From contig VDFB02047230.1 in assembly GCA_007258455.2 (NCBI GenBank), positions 155,911,413-155,975,412 of the forward strand: 64,000 nucleotides of DNA, given 5' to 3'. Numbering within the stretch: the first letter of the stretch is position 1; each line of letters begins with the position of its first letter. The DNA is from Sequoia sempervirens. Lineage: Eukaryota; Streptophyta; Pinopsida; Cupressales; Cupressaceae. Under the pieces are notes generated by a model, which was not told where the DNA came from, did no database searches, and was given only the letters and a program-made list of their open reading frames with translations. Shown one piece after another: positions 12,469 through 26,105 of this stretch. A program made the position numbers and the translations under genes.

Positions 12469-13515
12469 TGTAGACACTCGAAATATCCTGATTGATATCA
12501 TACACTCGATTTAATTAAATCCTAATGTTCTCTCTTGGATTAAATAAATTAACTTTATTTATTGTTCTTCATTTAATTGAATAAATCAAAAAAATTTAAT
12601 TAAATTACTAATTTCCCAACTATCCTCTCATTTTATTTAAATAAATCTAAATATCTAAATCAAATGTCAAATCAAGTAATTCCATCTAAGTTAATTAATC
12701 ATAATTTAATTAACTCCTAAATCCTCCATTCCTCTAGCTTTTGCAAGTTGCACATGTAAATCAATTTATTTGATTTATTAATTCCTCCTATTTTCATTCA
12801 TATATGGCATATCCTTGGAATATTCCACCTATTTGAATTCTCCCTCCTAAAGGAATTTTGTCCTCCAACTTGGCATTAAAATCTCTAACATGTCCTCTCC
12901 TTGAGCCAACTTGGCATTAATTCCTCTTACATGGACCTCCTTACACAAGTCACCTCTTCAAATTCAAATTCCACCTACATGCATTAAACATGCACATTGT
13001 TCAAAATGTGCTCCACTCACCTTCATTAGCATGTTGACAAGTGGCACAATGGCATTGGTCCAATGTTTAATCCCACATCCATCCTATTCTTCACTCTTCA
13101 ATCCTTCTTCCTTATAAATAGAGGCATTCCCTATTGATTAAGGATCCAGATTTTGATGCATGGTTATTATCCACAAGTATATGCAAGTTCTTTCACATTT
13201 TCATCCAAATCATATAATTCATCATCCATAGCTAGGTTATTGGAATTTTTCATCAAGGATCAATCAACCATCATCAAGACCATCAAGGAATTAGGAAAGG
13301 GCTTCTTTTCACATCAAAGAAGCACCAATTCCCCTATGGGATGTTGGTTTGAGCATTTTAATGAGATTTCATTAGCTTTTATTTTATATTTTATGTTGTT
13401 TTCTTGTTCTTATGCTTGAATGAATTTCATAGGGAATCTTTGGTTTAAACTTGTTTAAGGACTAATATTTATTTGTTTGTCCATGTTTGAATAGGTCTAG
13501 GCTGAAGCATTCACA
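12469..13515 (+). repeat. 3' LTR of element A
   Basis: The LTR runs from TGTAGACACTCG to GCATTCACA (TG...CA) and is 1047 bp long. It aligns along its length with both LTRs of element B (28007-29623 and 56345-57594), including the repeated ATTTAATTAAATAAA stretches, the block about 12905-13060 and the end GTCTAG...CATTCACA. Its promoter is listed separately. Confidence 0.85.
13113..13120 (+). promoter_or_regulatory. TATA box of element A LTR
   Basis: TATAAATA followed by GAGGC. The same box occurs at the same relative place in both LTRs of B (29125-29132 and 57189-57196), so it is a conserved LTR promoter element. Transcription would start about 30 bases downstream. Confidence 0.7.
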
Positions 13516-16500
13516 TAATTAATTAGAGGAATGACAAGAATTGAGAAAGTGTTAATTTTAGGTGTCTATAGGAGGTATGAGATAATGGTTTATATCATTT
13601 TTTTACAAGTCCACATATTCTTTTAGAATGTTTTTAGAGTGTAGAGAGTAGTTTGTTGATACTTTATCATGTACATTGAATATTTTTACATACTTATCCT
13701 TTTTCTTTGGTGGAGTTCTTTTTCAAAAGAATTTTTCCATGTAAATCTCATGTTACTATGGTTTATTGGTTTTATTATTTTTTCTATGTATCATCATATA
13801 ATATTTTATGGTAATTAAATTAATAAAGAAATTAATTATATATATATATGCATACTCTTTGAATAATATTTTATTGTAGTAGTTTCACCTTGTTTCTCAA
13901 TAGAGGAAATATCTATCCTGGAACTTTTGATAATATATTCTACACTTCAAAGCCATTAGTGAAGCCACATGAACAATATAAGACATATAAAATAGGCACA
14001 AAGATTCCAAGTAAAAAATAAGAGTATCATAAAAGGAGAAATGATGCAAAAAAGATCCAAAGATGTATAAATAATATGCCCAAAACTATGCCAATAAGTA
14101 GCAATAAGATGTTGAAGTCCAAAAGATAGGAACCATATTGGAAAAGTGAGTAGTAAGAGTAAGAAGAGCTTTAAAAAAATATTAAATGGCTATTTTAAAA
14201 TTAACTTCTAACTTTTTTTAAAAAATATGATCCTAAGGATAGAATTTCTTTTCTACAAGTTCTCTATTATAATCAATCCTCTTGCAATTAGCTAGTTGGA
14301 GAGTTTCTTTTCATGCAAATGAATTCCCTAAATATCACTTTGAGCATTGTCGTGGTTGAAAATCCATCAATAAAATTCTAAGCTACGTTTATTTTTAAAT
14401 AGGGCATCTATAGGTCATTTCTTTGTTAAACCTTTTTAACAAACAAATCTATTTTTTCCTTATATGGTGGCCCCAAATCTCAGTGTGTTGCTTACCCTTT
14501 TTTAATATAAAATGGCCTTTGAAAAATTTGAGGACTACCAAATATAAACAATAGGCCGACCATAAAGCTACTACTTGGAGACATTTAGATTCTCTTCAAT
14601 TGGTCACAAACATGCAACCCCTCTAATGGTTTCATTTATTGGTCTATAGAAAGATATAACTTATAAGGGAATCCAACGATCTATGTCACCCCTCCCATCA
14701 CAGATATATTATTTCATTTGTTTTGGCATTGTACCACAAAAACTATATATAAATTTATGATATCTGACTAAAACGTATGAGAAAACACATTAGAGTTAAT
14801 GTTCTAGCCAACCCAATTGTACATGTCACCTATAATATGACAACCAACCATTAGTAGACTTAACAAAAACCCATGCAAACCCTCCATATAACACCAATCA
14901 CACTAATAAGATTGTGCCACATTGGCCAAACACTCATGCAACTATGACCATATCATCTCTTTTTACCACCAACAAGCTCATACATCTCATTGAAGATAAA
15001 CCAACATGAATTAAAATGGTATCCCCTAAATTAATGGCTTAGTAGGAGATGATTGAGACCAACTATGTGAGAAACTTGTCTCACTAAGGGTATTTTGACC
15101 TATGGCTAATGAAAATTTTCCATGTTACCATTTGCATGCGAATTCATTATGAAATTCCACATTCAAACCAAGTTGGATTCACATAAGTGTCAATCTTATG
15201 AACTTCAACAAACAACATCCTGACATAAGTGCATAGTGGCAATAAGATTTATAACACAACATGCTACTTGTACCATATATGTGGAAAAATTATTAATGCT
15301 AACATGGAACTCATAGGAATGATAGGAAGCTATGGAGACATCAATCACGATCATAGTTATCACACTAGTAAAAGGATTCCAATCACTTTGGAGTTAAAAT
15401 AAATTCACTCAAGTTATTTTTGACTACTCATAACCAATCAATTCCAAACATAACCAAAAGTATGGGTAAATATAATAGTCTCAAGAACTAATGAAAAATA
15501 GTTTGAAAGTGTTTGACTAAAGATTTGAAAACATATATAGAGGCCGTCATGCACATAAGAATGAAGCTTGACCGTGAGGTAGGCATGAGCAAGGAAATTG
15601 AGGGACTAAGACCCTGATAGAAAGGATAAAATATCATTATGAATATGAAGCATGGATCACAATGAAAATATACATAGATGTAGAATTTGAAACAAGGCCA
15701 AGGGACAAAGATGGAGACATAAGGAAATAAAATTAGACAAATATTGTGTCATTACACAAAGCAATACAAACACATATAGCCCTAATTCATATATTTCATA
15801 TTGCTTATCATTTAGAGGTTTGTAACAATAAAGCAATAAGCTAGGAAAAGGATAGACTAGAACTAGTGTTAGCATATATAACCTATAATTTGTAGACTAT
15901 TGTCTAGTTTTTAAATAATGTAGAATATTGTCACACTAATGCACTCTAACAAAAGGAATTAGATCCAATGAAACATAAAACAACAAGATACTCGTGAAGC
16001 TCAAAGTATTATAATATTAAATCATTTATTTAGCTACCACCAAGTTTCTTTATAATTATATCCACATTTGTAATATTAATTTAGGATGACTTGGTCAAAA
16101 AATTATTAGGTATTTCTAGATTGGATGTGAAAATGGCAAGGGAATGACAAAGTTATTGAGAGCTTGATTGTTATGAGCCACTATGATAGAGCTAGGGTTT
16201 CTTACCATTAACTAGACTAGTAAAAGTAATAGCCAAATTGAAAGTTGAGGAATAAGAACACCATAACTTAATACACATAATAATAGTGATTCTAAAAAGG
16301 AGAATTGTAGACAAAACCCCAAAAAGTTAAATGTTGTAGCTGCTCCTCCATTCAAATAGGTAATATTTAAACATATTAAGTAGAGTGGCTAAGGTTAATT
16401 TTTAAACTATTCATGGTGGGAAATGGAGTGGAAGGGAGCTAAAGCACAACATCTTTAAGGAGAGATGTGATAAGGTCACAAAGAATCCTTGCATGGCCAA

Positions 16501-18160
16501 CAAATCCACAAAATTTATGAGTAGATTGATGTGGCCTTATGTGGGAAATGAAATAATCATTGTGTACAAAGTGTCCATGTTTATTTCTCTAGATATTTTG
16601 AGATCTACATCTTTTCTCTTTTTTGAAATGATTGAATTGCCAAAATATAAAATGTCAATATATTGAAATCAATGTTCAAACTACATCAAATTTTGAATAG
16701 CTTGTAAATTATTAAATCTATCATAGGATTCCATTCTTTGATAATTATAACGTACTTTAAAATGGACCCCATTATATCGGAAAAATGATTCATCTATCAA
16801 GACATAAGATTGTTATTTCAAAATTAAATTATTATTTTTGACATTCAACTTTATGGCAAACCCAAATCATTTTTATATCTCATTTGAAGAACATACATCT
16901 AAGCTAATGTTTATTTAGCTTAAAAACTAAAAATATCCCTTTCAAATTATTAAAAAAAGCCTTTCTTATCATTAATCCTTGTAACTACAAGAAACTATAA
17001 TAATTGATTAAAAAATGATTCAATAAGAGTGTTCTAATTTTCTAATTAAAATTTTAATGTTTTGAAATAATTAACTTGCAATTTCTTATTCTCATTAAAA
17101 TTTCTTAAACATTGAAGCTTTTCGTTAGATTTTTTATATAGGACAACATCCATTCACTCCAAACTCTCTCAAATGCACTCCAAGCTCGTTGGAATGATTA
17201 TAGGTATGAAAATTTAGGGTCCTTTTTGAATGCCTATTTGTTGGTATAATGACAAAAATAAAAGTTCTTTCAAAATAATCATTCCCTACAAGAATTGAGT
17301 GGCATTATATCATCAATAATAGCTAGCCAACAAGATACAAATGGATAATCATGTTATATTTATATTACTACTTTCCCTATATATTGTGGGGGATTTAAAT
17401 AATACTTATAAAAATTCAACAATATTATAAGATGAGTAAGCACATGTCCCAATGTGATTGCTTAAGTGTATTTTCTGCTTAAATTTAAGCTAGAGTGTTC
17501 CCATGCAAAAAAATAATGGTAAAAAGGATCATTTGGAAAATTTCCCTAATTTTTTGGATAAACTATTGTTTAGGAATTAAAAACAAGATTTTTAAAAAGG
17601 AGGGATTGGAAATAAGAAACAAATGCATATTTTCAAAAATGCCACATGGCTCCACAAATTCCTTTCCCTCTTTTTTAACATTTGCCTCCAATTTTTTTTT
17701 TGAAATTTTATGTGGAAAAATTAATAGTAATAAAATTAATATAAATTTAAGATAACCACTTCAAAATAAACAAAAAAATTAAATACTCATGGGGCCACCA
17801 ACTCCACAAATAATTCTTAAATAAGTTGAGCAATGAATGCTAGCCAAAATAAGCTAAGCCATGAGGACCTACCCTAAGAAATTTTGTGATGCATTCTTTT
17901 TTTTACGAATTTTTTTAAACACTTATATAAACTTAAAAAATATGTTTAAGAAATATTATATGACAAGAAAATTTGTGACACCTTTTTTTCTATAAGCATG
18001 TAAAAATGTATTTTTGGAATTAGTTTAGTCTTAAAAAAATTGACATTTATAGAAACTTAAATATTATGTTTAATATGTTTTATTTTTAAAAAATAAAATG
18101 ATGTTGTAATTTATATTTTTAATAGATATATACTATGGTAAAAATTTAGAGTGGTTTTAA
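13516..18160. other. AT-rich DNA without recognisable genes
   Basis: Only short open frames occur here and none resembles a known domain. There are homopolymer A and T runs and a short TATATATATA tract near 13839-13850. I saw no LTR ends, inverted repeats or coding remains. It may be old, decayed transposon or ancestral intergenic DNA; the sequence does not tell which. Confidence 0.6.
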
Positions 18161-18301
18161 AAAAAAAAAATTGAATAAAAGAGGGTAAAAACTTTAATAA
18201 TCAGCTAAAGAAGTACAAAGCATAAAGCAGGAAGATACCCAAAAGGGCCAAGGAACAACCAACAAGAAATCAAGAAGCATTCATGCAACATCTCATATCC
18301 T

Positions 18302-21300
18302 TCATAACCCATCCCTCCAAATTCTGGGCAAGATCCTTTGGTAAATTGTCTCAATCATCCACCAAGTCCCACTCTTCTCAGAAGACCATTTGGCCAACCC
18401 ATTCGCCACCTTATTCCATTCCTGAGGGATATGAATGAAGGTAATAGAATCCAATAAATCTCCAAGATTGGTGATTTGCTTAACAACCACCACAAGCTAC
18501 CGACTAACATCATCTAACTGTCATCTATTTATCAAGTTTACCACCACCTAAGAATCTAAATCACAAATAATCCTTTTCTAGCTGAGGGAATATGCCCTCT
18601 TCAAAGCCAATAGAATTTCCAAGGCCTCCATAAGGTTATTAGAGTGCCACCCCTATACTCTAAAAAGAAGAATACAACCACCCTGAAGCTATCTCTTCCC
18701 ACCCCACCTACACCCGCATGCCCTAAATTTCTCTTTATAGACCCATTAGTGCTAATTTTCAAGAATCCAAAGGGAGGAAGCATCTAATGCCCTCCCCTAA
18801 ACACCTTCCCTTGAGAACACCTGCTCCACCCAACCTTGGGCTTTCCAAACCACCAACAAAAATTCCCAGATTATGAATCACTCCAACATATCCAAGATCC
18901 ATCAGGATTGACATATCACATTTAGCATATAAAGTCTCATGTAATTCCCCCAAAATGCAAGCCTAGACTTGACCCACCAACAACTTCTTATCTAGAAATA
19001 TCCCATGGTTGTGCTCCAACCGAATGTGCCAAATAATCAAATTGGGACCAATTCACCATGTTGTGCGAAGAAACAAAGTCTTCATCGAAATGGGCCTAAT
19101 GTTCTACCAAAAATCATTAAGAGATGAAGGATGCCTGCACTGCAAATTCTAGGCCCCCCACCTAAAATGCCAAATATTCCTAGCAAAGGGGCACTGAAAG
19201 AAAAGATGAGAAATAGTCTCAACCTATTTAAAATAAAGGAAGCATAATGAGGGACCTTGGAAGCCCCACTTACAGAGGTTATCCCAAGTCAAAGACTTGC
19301 CATACACCACCAGCCAAGAAAAGAAATTGCATTTTGGCCAAGAGAATTTATTCCAAATATTCTTCCACCAAGGAACCTTAGCATGACTTGAGGCATGTCT
19401 ATCCAAAATATGATACCCTGAAGCAATAGTGTACTTCCCTTTAGGATACGAACCCCAAGCCAGAACATCCCACTCTGGAAGAGAACAATAGACTCTATCA
19501 ACCAAAATGGAGGCCAACTCCCTCCTATCCTCCAAAGATCCACCCAGGGGTCACTCCTGCATGCCCTTCCACTGGTAAACAATAGTTTGCACCAAAGCTT
19601 GAGGGGCTTTGAAATCCATCACTCTACTCCAACTAGCCTCAACAAAAATCCTACAGAAATCCTGCAAGTGAGGATGCGAGGAGAGGATAGGTGGGAAGCC
19701 ATCCCATGAGTGATGCCAAAAAAGAGCATCAAAACCTCTGTTGTAGATCCAAAACAAGCCTTGTTTGACCACCATGGCTCCCCTCTTGAGATTATCCTAG
19801 ATCATAAAGCCTTTCCCCAAAAGACTAAATTGAGGAACCTCAGTGCCATCCACCTCCCCAAGGTACTTGAAGGTAAGGATCCTAGCCCAAGACTGATGTT
19901 GGTGTGAACACCATCTCCAAATATAGCTTAGCCGCCAAAGCTTGCCCAATCCAATCTACCCTGTGTAATCCCAGACCACCATCCTACTTTGGCCAATGAA
20001 CAACTTCCCATTTAATTAAGCTCTACTTCCTTGAAAGGAGAGTACCTAACCAAAGAAACTACCTACATAGCCCCTCAAACTCTTTGATGAAGCTTAAGGG
20101 AGTAGTAAAAAAAAAAACCTATAAATAGGTAGGACCTACACCACATACTTCAATAGAGTGACTCTACCAGCCATAGATAGCCATCTATAGGTCCAATGAC
20201 TAACCAACCCTCAAAATTTATCAATCACTTCTTTCTAAAAATTCTAGGGAAGCAGGCGAACATCTAGAGGGATACCAAGATAGATAAAGGGAAGCTTCCC
20301 CACCTAAAACCTTGAGATCCTAGCAATACATTGTTGGATAAGCATGGGGGTATTAAAGAAATAAATGCAAGACTTACTTTCATTAATGCTTTGACCAGAG
20401 GTAGCCAAGTAACAATCCAAAGTATGCTAGAAAGCAACTATTGCAACCACCTTAGCAACACCCATCAAAGCCGAATCATCCAAAAATTGAAGATGGGTTT
20501 GAGGAGGGAGAGAATTGCTCCATTTCCAGCCTTGAATGAGTCCATCTGTAACCTGGGACTTAATGAACCTTCCCAATCCTTTAGCCATCAAGATGAACAA
20601 ATATGGGGATAAAGGATCCCCGTACCTAAGACCTCTAGAAGTGCCAAATAGATCAGAGGACTCCCCGTTTATAAGAATGAAAAAGGAGGGCGTTGTCACA
20701 CAACTCATGACCCAATCAATCCACTCACTACTAAACCCAAATGCTCCTAGAATTTTTCTTAGAAAACCCCATTTAACTCTGTCATAAGCCTTAGCCATGT
20801 CCAAATTTATAAACATAGCCTTTTCCTTCAAAGAGGCCATGGAATGAATGGTCTCAGCCGCAATAACAACTCCATCCAAAAAATTTCTTCCCGCAACAAA
20901 GTCCCCTTGTTCCTCTGAGATCAACTTCTCCAGCCATGGATTTAGGCGCTCAACAATTAACTTTGTAATGATTTTATACACTACATTACACAAAGCAATT
21001 GGTCAAAATAGATCCAAAGAATTTTCACCCTCACATTTTGGGATAAGAGCAAGAAACGTGGCATTCATGGCCCTCAACATTTGCTTATTCCTTAAAGACT
21101 CCTGCACAACCTCCAAAAGATCTTGATCACTTCCCAAAATTCCTAAAAAACCTCCACTGAAAACCCATTAGGACCAGGAGCCTTTCCTTTTTTCAGTTAA
21201 AACACCACATCCTCCAACTCCTTTAAAGAAATGGGCTTAAGAAGAGAGACATTCATATCCATAGTCACTAGAGGGGGGATACAAGTCAAGATAGAAGCTT

Positions 21301-22548
21301 CCTCCTCACTTGTAGGTGGGGTATATTCAAAAAGGAGATTAGAGAAAAAGTGGACCACCTCCCTAGATATCTCCAAAGAGGAAAAAAGAATAGAGCTCTT
21401 AGGAGAGTGAAGAGAAGAGATAATGTTATCCTATTTGCAGGCCTTCACCAAATTATGAAAGAAGGAAGTATTCCAATCCCCTTCCTGAAGCTAGTCAACA
21501 TGAGCCTTTTCACGAAGCTCCCATTTCTCTAGGTCTTTAACCGCACTCTCCTCTAACCTTCTCAAATCCACATCAAGGCCCTAATCCTAAACCTGCCTGG
21601 TAATAGAATCCAAGTGCTCATGAGTAGCCCTTTTCATTTGAAACACATTTCCAAACTTATACTTATTCTAATGTTTTAATTTATACTTCACATATTGAAG
21701 CCTCTTCACAAAGGAATACATAGTCATACCAAAAGCAAGTCATCCTTTAGTCCACCATCTAGAAACCAGATCAGGAAGACTCTCATCCCTGAGCCACATA
21801 ATTTGAAATCTAAAAGCCTTTTTCCTAGAACCACCAACTAGATGGGTAGAGAATTTAATCGGCTAATGATCTGATCCCCGCCAATCTAAAATTTTAGAGC
21901 TTGTCAACCACTTGTCTCCAACCCAAACACTAGAAACAAGAAATGTGTCTAATCTTTCAACAATGGTTTCATCTCCAAGCCTCCTATTATTCCAAGTAAA
22001 CATGTCGTTCAAAGGTTTGATATCCACCAGCCAAAGTCGAGCCAAATTCTTCCTAAGAATATCAGAGGAGGGGTCCAGAAAAGGCACTCCCCCCCTTTTA
22101 TCCTTGAGAGAGGCAATCACATTGAAATCACCTACCATAATCTAGGGAAGAAAGGGATCCAAATATCTCAAAAATTGATATGAGACCATAAGAGAGTCTT
22201 ACTAGGGACATTTGTCGGTACATAAATGTTAGAAAGGAAAACTCTTTCCCCCATCTCCAAACTAATCACAATAAGAGAAATGGAAAATCTACTAGAGAAC
22301 CACCAAACAAGAGAGATTCATTAAGGATCTTAGAAGCAAGAAAGAACTCCAGAGCTCCCCTGCACACCCACACTCTAACATAAACCTCTATTCCAAATCT
22401 TAGATGCACTCTGAATCATACTATCCACTAATAACTTCATCTCCTAGAAGAAAACCAAGTCCGGAGAATGAGTATGAACCAAGTACTGAATAGCCTTTTG
22501 TCTAGGGATGCTATTCATACCCCTCACATTCCATGACAACACAATCAT
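18302..22548 (-). pseudogene. LINE ORF2 of the second LINE: endonuclease, RT, RNase H (broken)
   Basis: ORF2 begins at ATG 22548-22546 (MIVLSWNVRGMNS). The endonuclease region has GDFN near 22130, RLDTFL and GSDH near 21870, so its visible catalytic residues are kept, unlike the first LINE. Reverse transcriptase covers about 21200-20400: GKAPGPNGF, LDMAKAYDRV, GDPLSPYLF and the active site as FLDD near 20478. The zinc-binding RVT region is near 19224-19400. RNase H remains lie at 18783-18302 (FIHIPQEWN near the end). Several stops and shifts separate these blocks. Confidence 0.8.
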
Positions 22549-23974
22549 CACGAAGGGTGAGATAAGTGAGTATCCAAAGTCTTCAATGACCTAGATTCAA
22601 CCAACTTTTCACCAATCAACTTAACTTTTTCTTGATCCTTCTTCCTACCCACCTTTTGGGACTTATCAGAGGAACTCTTTTTTAGAGGCTTTTGTTGCAC
22701 ACTTGTAATAGGGGAAGAATCAAAAGCTTTTCTCTTGCCAGAATGTCTTGAACTTGAACCTCCAATTGGGCTTATACCAACAACAACAGAGACTAAAGAA
22801 GTACCAACCAAAACACAAGGATCTCCAAGACCAACCTTGGGGGAAGGAACAAAAGAATCCTTCACTTCCCCAAGAGCCTCCACAAGGGCAAGAATCAAAG
22901 TCGTAATAGCCATAGGCTTGGGATTATGAGCAATAAAAGAGGGGGCATCCACATGCATGTCACAAGATATCCCCTCCTCATGAATTAAGTCATCCAACAC
23001 ATCAAACCTGTTAAACATCCCCTCCTCTTTGCGATCCAAAAAAGTCCTCTTCTGACTTATGCTATTATTTTGAGGCCTAACAGGCACAAATCCATCTTTA
23101 TCTAGAATCACCACCTACATAGGCCCTTTTCCCTTTTCAAATCCTAAATTTGATGGGGTCATCCTAGTGCCTAAGTTACCTGCATCAAGAGCACGAGGAC
23201 ACCTCCTCTAAAGGTGACCATACTCACAGCATAAATGACATCTAAATGAAATGGTTTCATAATCTAATGGCTGAGTCCATGAACTAGACTCCACTGTCAG
23301 ATCAATAGAGTTAGGAAAAGGCTGAATCAAATCAATCTCCACACAAACATGTGTATAGGAAAAGATCCTCTTCTCTAAAGTCTGTTGAGAGGGGCCAATC
23401 TATTTTCCCAGTGGCATGGCAATAGATTGCAATATATCTCTCCTCCAACATTCAAGTGGAAGCCGAGGAAGGTGAACCCAAATCAATACCTTGGACAGAA
23501 ACTCATCTATCAAATTAAAGTTGCATGCCATGGTTTAATGAACAGTCCAACCTGATTATAAAAGTACGGGCCATGAAAATTCCACCAAGAAGAAATTATT
23601 CATAGCTAACAAGACCTCGAAATCCCCCTCTAGGTTCCAAGTCCGTTGAATCCAAGGGTCAAGGAAAGGAAGAGAGACCCTCATCCCAAAAGCTTGCAGA
23701 AAAAAAAATGCTTGCTAAAATATTCCAAATCCTCTACAACCTCTTCCCTTTGAATCGCCACCACCGGATGCACCTGGGCCCCCTCCAAGCAGCCATTAAC
23801 CTTTTGCACTTTAAAACCACCGATCCTAGACAAACCCATGCCAGAAGAAGATAGATTGGGAACCCCATCCCAAGCCTCTTTCATAGCATCGTCTCCCTTC
23901 ACCTCCTCCATCCCATCATGTAATGCCATGAGAGCCACATCCGACAGCCCTAAACAAACACCACCACACACCAA
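22548..23974 (-). pseudogene. LINE ORF1 of the second LINE (broken)
   Basis: On the minus strand the N-terminal frame begins near 23974, and a shared block (KVNGCLE) matches the first LINE's ORF1 near 6280. The middle is scrambled by stops and frame shifts. The zinc knuckle is visible near 23175-23235 as CHLCCEYGHL, a stop, then RRCP. The C-terminal part, 22548-23114, is open and rich in Lys and Ser. The ORF1 stop and the ORF2 start overlap as TGATG at 22546-22550. As in the other LINE, the product would be an RNA-binding protein of the element particle. Confidence 0.7.
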
Positions 23975-24330
23975 ATCTGATCACTTCAAACCCCAAAGCC
24001 ACTCATTCAACACAAAGGTAAGCTGAATTCAAAAGGTCACTACCCCTCCAAACAAGCCCAACCGCAGTAGAAGGATTTTAAATAAAGCCCTGTGCAGACA
24101 CAAAACAACTTGGATCAAAACATGCACAACAAAAACAAGGAAATATGAGAAAAGATAGTCAAAGAAACCCCCTTATAAGTATCAAATGCCATCCCACACG
24201 AGAATGCAACACCATGAAAGTGATTTGAATGAAAAAAAACACATGCAACGGTAGATCTAGGCATGCAGGTTGGGCCTCACAGGTCGCAGGCAGCCCAGGG
24301 CTCAAACCAGACCCTTAATGCCATCTCTCA

Positions 24331-26105
24331 TCCCACCTTTATTTTTTAAAATTATTATAAATGTAATAAATATATTTATTTAAAATATATTGAGAGATAA
24401 TAATTTTGAGAGATTTATATAATTTTTTTAATATAGAATACATAGATTTTTTAATCTCTTAACAAATCTTAGATATATTTAAGATACATATATTAGTTTA
24501 GAACATACGTATTATCATATATTACTCTATCATTTAAATATTATGAAATAATCTAGGTTAAAATTTGTATAATTATATCCATTATCTAATTAAGTATTTA
24601 TTCTACTATATTTATACTAAATCATTTTTAATATGATCTAAACTAATATATAGATAAACATGAAAATAGATAAGAAAAGACATATATAGACATTATTTAT
24701 TTTAAGTTTTAAAACTATTTTAGTTAACATTATTAATCTTTTATCAAAGAGAAATTTAGTTTTTCAATAATAATAAAATACTATTTTTTTCAATAGTAAT
24801 GAAATAAATTATGGAAACCATGTACACGTTTCAAGAATTCTAATAAAAAAATTATTTTAACTTTTATTTCAAGAGTTATTTTATTTACTATATGAATATT
24901 ATTTTTATTAGTAAAATTGAGTTTTTGAAAGGGGTCCAAAATATTTTATATTAAACAATAAATATATAGTAGCAACCCACTTACATGAAGAGAGAAAATA
25001 AAAATTAAAAAATGTAGAGACATAATGCTATATGCTTGCAACAAATAACGATAAAACAATAACAAATAAACAACAAAGGTATCCAAATTATAGCTTACCA
25101 AAAGAAAGGTCATTCAAGGAGTCAACAACATTCCACTCTTCATGTATGAAACCAACATGATCCTCCAAAGTCTCATTTTCTATGTTGATCATTGTTAGGG
25201 AATGTGTCTCAACTTTGCTCCTAATGTTAAGACTATATAAAATGTGATTTTTGGGCTATAAAGATCATTTTTGGCAATTTTAGGTTGCTCAACATTGCTT
25301 CCTTAATGGAAAATATATAGATCTTTTCAAGTTCTATATTTTTTTGAAAAGGGCATAATTGACCTCTTTGATCAAAGTTTATGGCCTCTAAAATTTGGGC
25401 CTTCTATATTAAAAATTCAAAATATCTATAACACACAAAAGAGATATAAGAGGGAGTTACATTTGTTAAGAAAATTATGATGTGTGTTATGACACATAAT
25501 AATACATATTTAAATTGAGATAATGGAGTGCCAAGGTTGGTGATTGGATTGTGATGAAATTATGGTAGGTGGAAGAAATATGTTATTTTTGGCCGATGGA
25601 CTCATCCTGGGATTCATGCATCACTTTTAAAATATTTTTAGCTCCTATTTTTCTAATTACCATTTGATTATTTCATGTATTATTTCTTCTATTTATTGGT
25701 TTCTTGAGATAGAACACTTTATACGAGGACTTTTTGTATGTATTTTTTTTATTAAAAAAATAGGGAAGGGGCCCTAATCATGAGAGTAAAAAACATTAAA
25801 AGTAGATTAAAGAAATAGTACGTGGGCACACAAGCTCAATAAAAAAAAAAAAGGAATGTAGGCCCAATGAGACAACATAATAACAAAAAATAGAACAAGA
25901 CAATAAAAAAAACATAGAATTCAACTAACAGATCAAGTTCTAATAGTCCAGGAGGGCATCAAGGGAGATTTATCGTTCCTCCATATCTTTCTATTCATCA
26001 ACATTCTTAACCTACATTTTCTCCTCATCATCTTCTTTAGCTCTTCTTTTTTTGTTTGTTGATCTTCGAACAACCAAATATAGTACTTGTAAAAAACTTG
26101 TGCAT
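24331..26105. other. AT-rich DNA without recognisable genes
   Basis: Very AT-rich from 24331 to about 24950, then mixed sequence up to the copia LTR edge. I recognise no coding domain. A T-rich run followed by AATAGGGAAGGGGCCC near 25740-25776 could be the tail of a short minus-strand retroposon, but no flanking duplication was seen. Confidence 0.5.

Larger units (their letters stand above)
1..13515 (+). mobile_element. Tat-like gypsy element A, pol-deleted, 5' end outside window
   Basis: This is the right part of a Ty3/gypsy-type LTR retrotransposon. In order it shows gag with a zinc knuckle, a G-patch-like segment, an integrase relic, a long 3' region, a polypurine tract and a 3' LTR. Its 3' region (4004-5825, then 11964-12230) matches 50913-52704 of element B, and its LTR matches B's LTRs, so A and B are one family. 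Protease, reverse transcriptase, RNase H and B's antisense gene are absent. A LINE at 5841-11948 and a copia-type LTR fragment at 2282-3337 are later insertions. Assignment to Tat rests on its similarity to B. Confidence 0.8.
18161..24330 (-). mobile_element. Second L1-type LINE, minus strand, decayed
   Basis: A LINE related to the one at 5841-11948 lies on the minus strand. Its 3' end is near 18161-18200, where the minus strand reads AAAGTTTTTACCCTCTTTTA, like the other LINE's 3' end. ORF1 and ORF2 follow in the expected order. The 5' end is placed near 24330 because the GC content drops sharply there, but no target duplication was found, so that edge is uncertain. By eye it belongs to the same family but a different subgroup. 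Confidence 0.8.

Noticed and set aside
18161..24349. Target duplication TTTTAAAA for the second LINE
   Set aside because: Only eight A/T bases in AT-rich DNA; too likely by chance.
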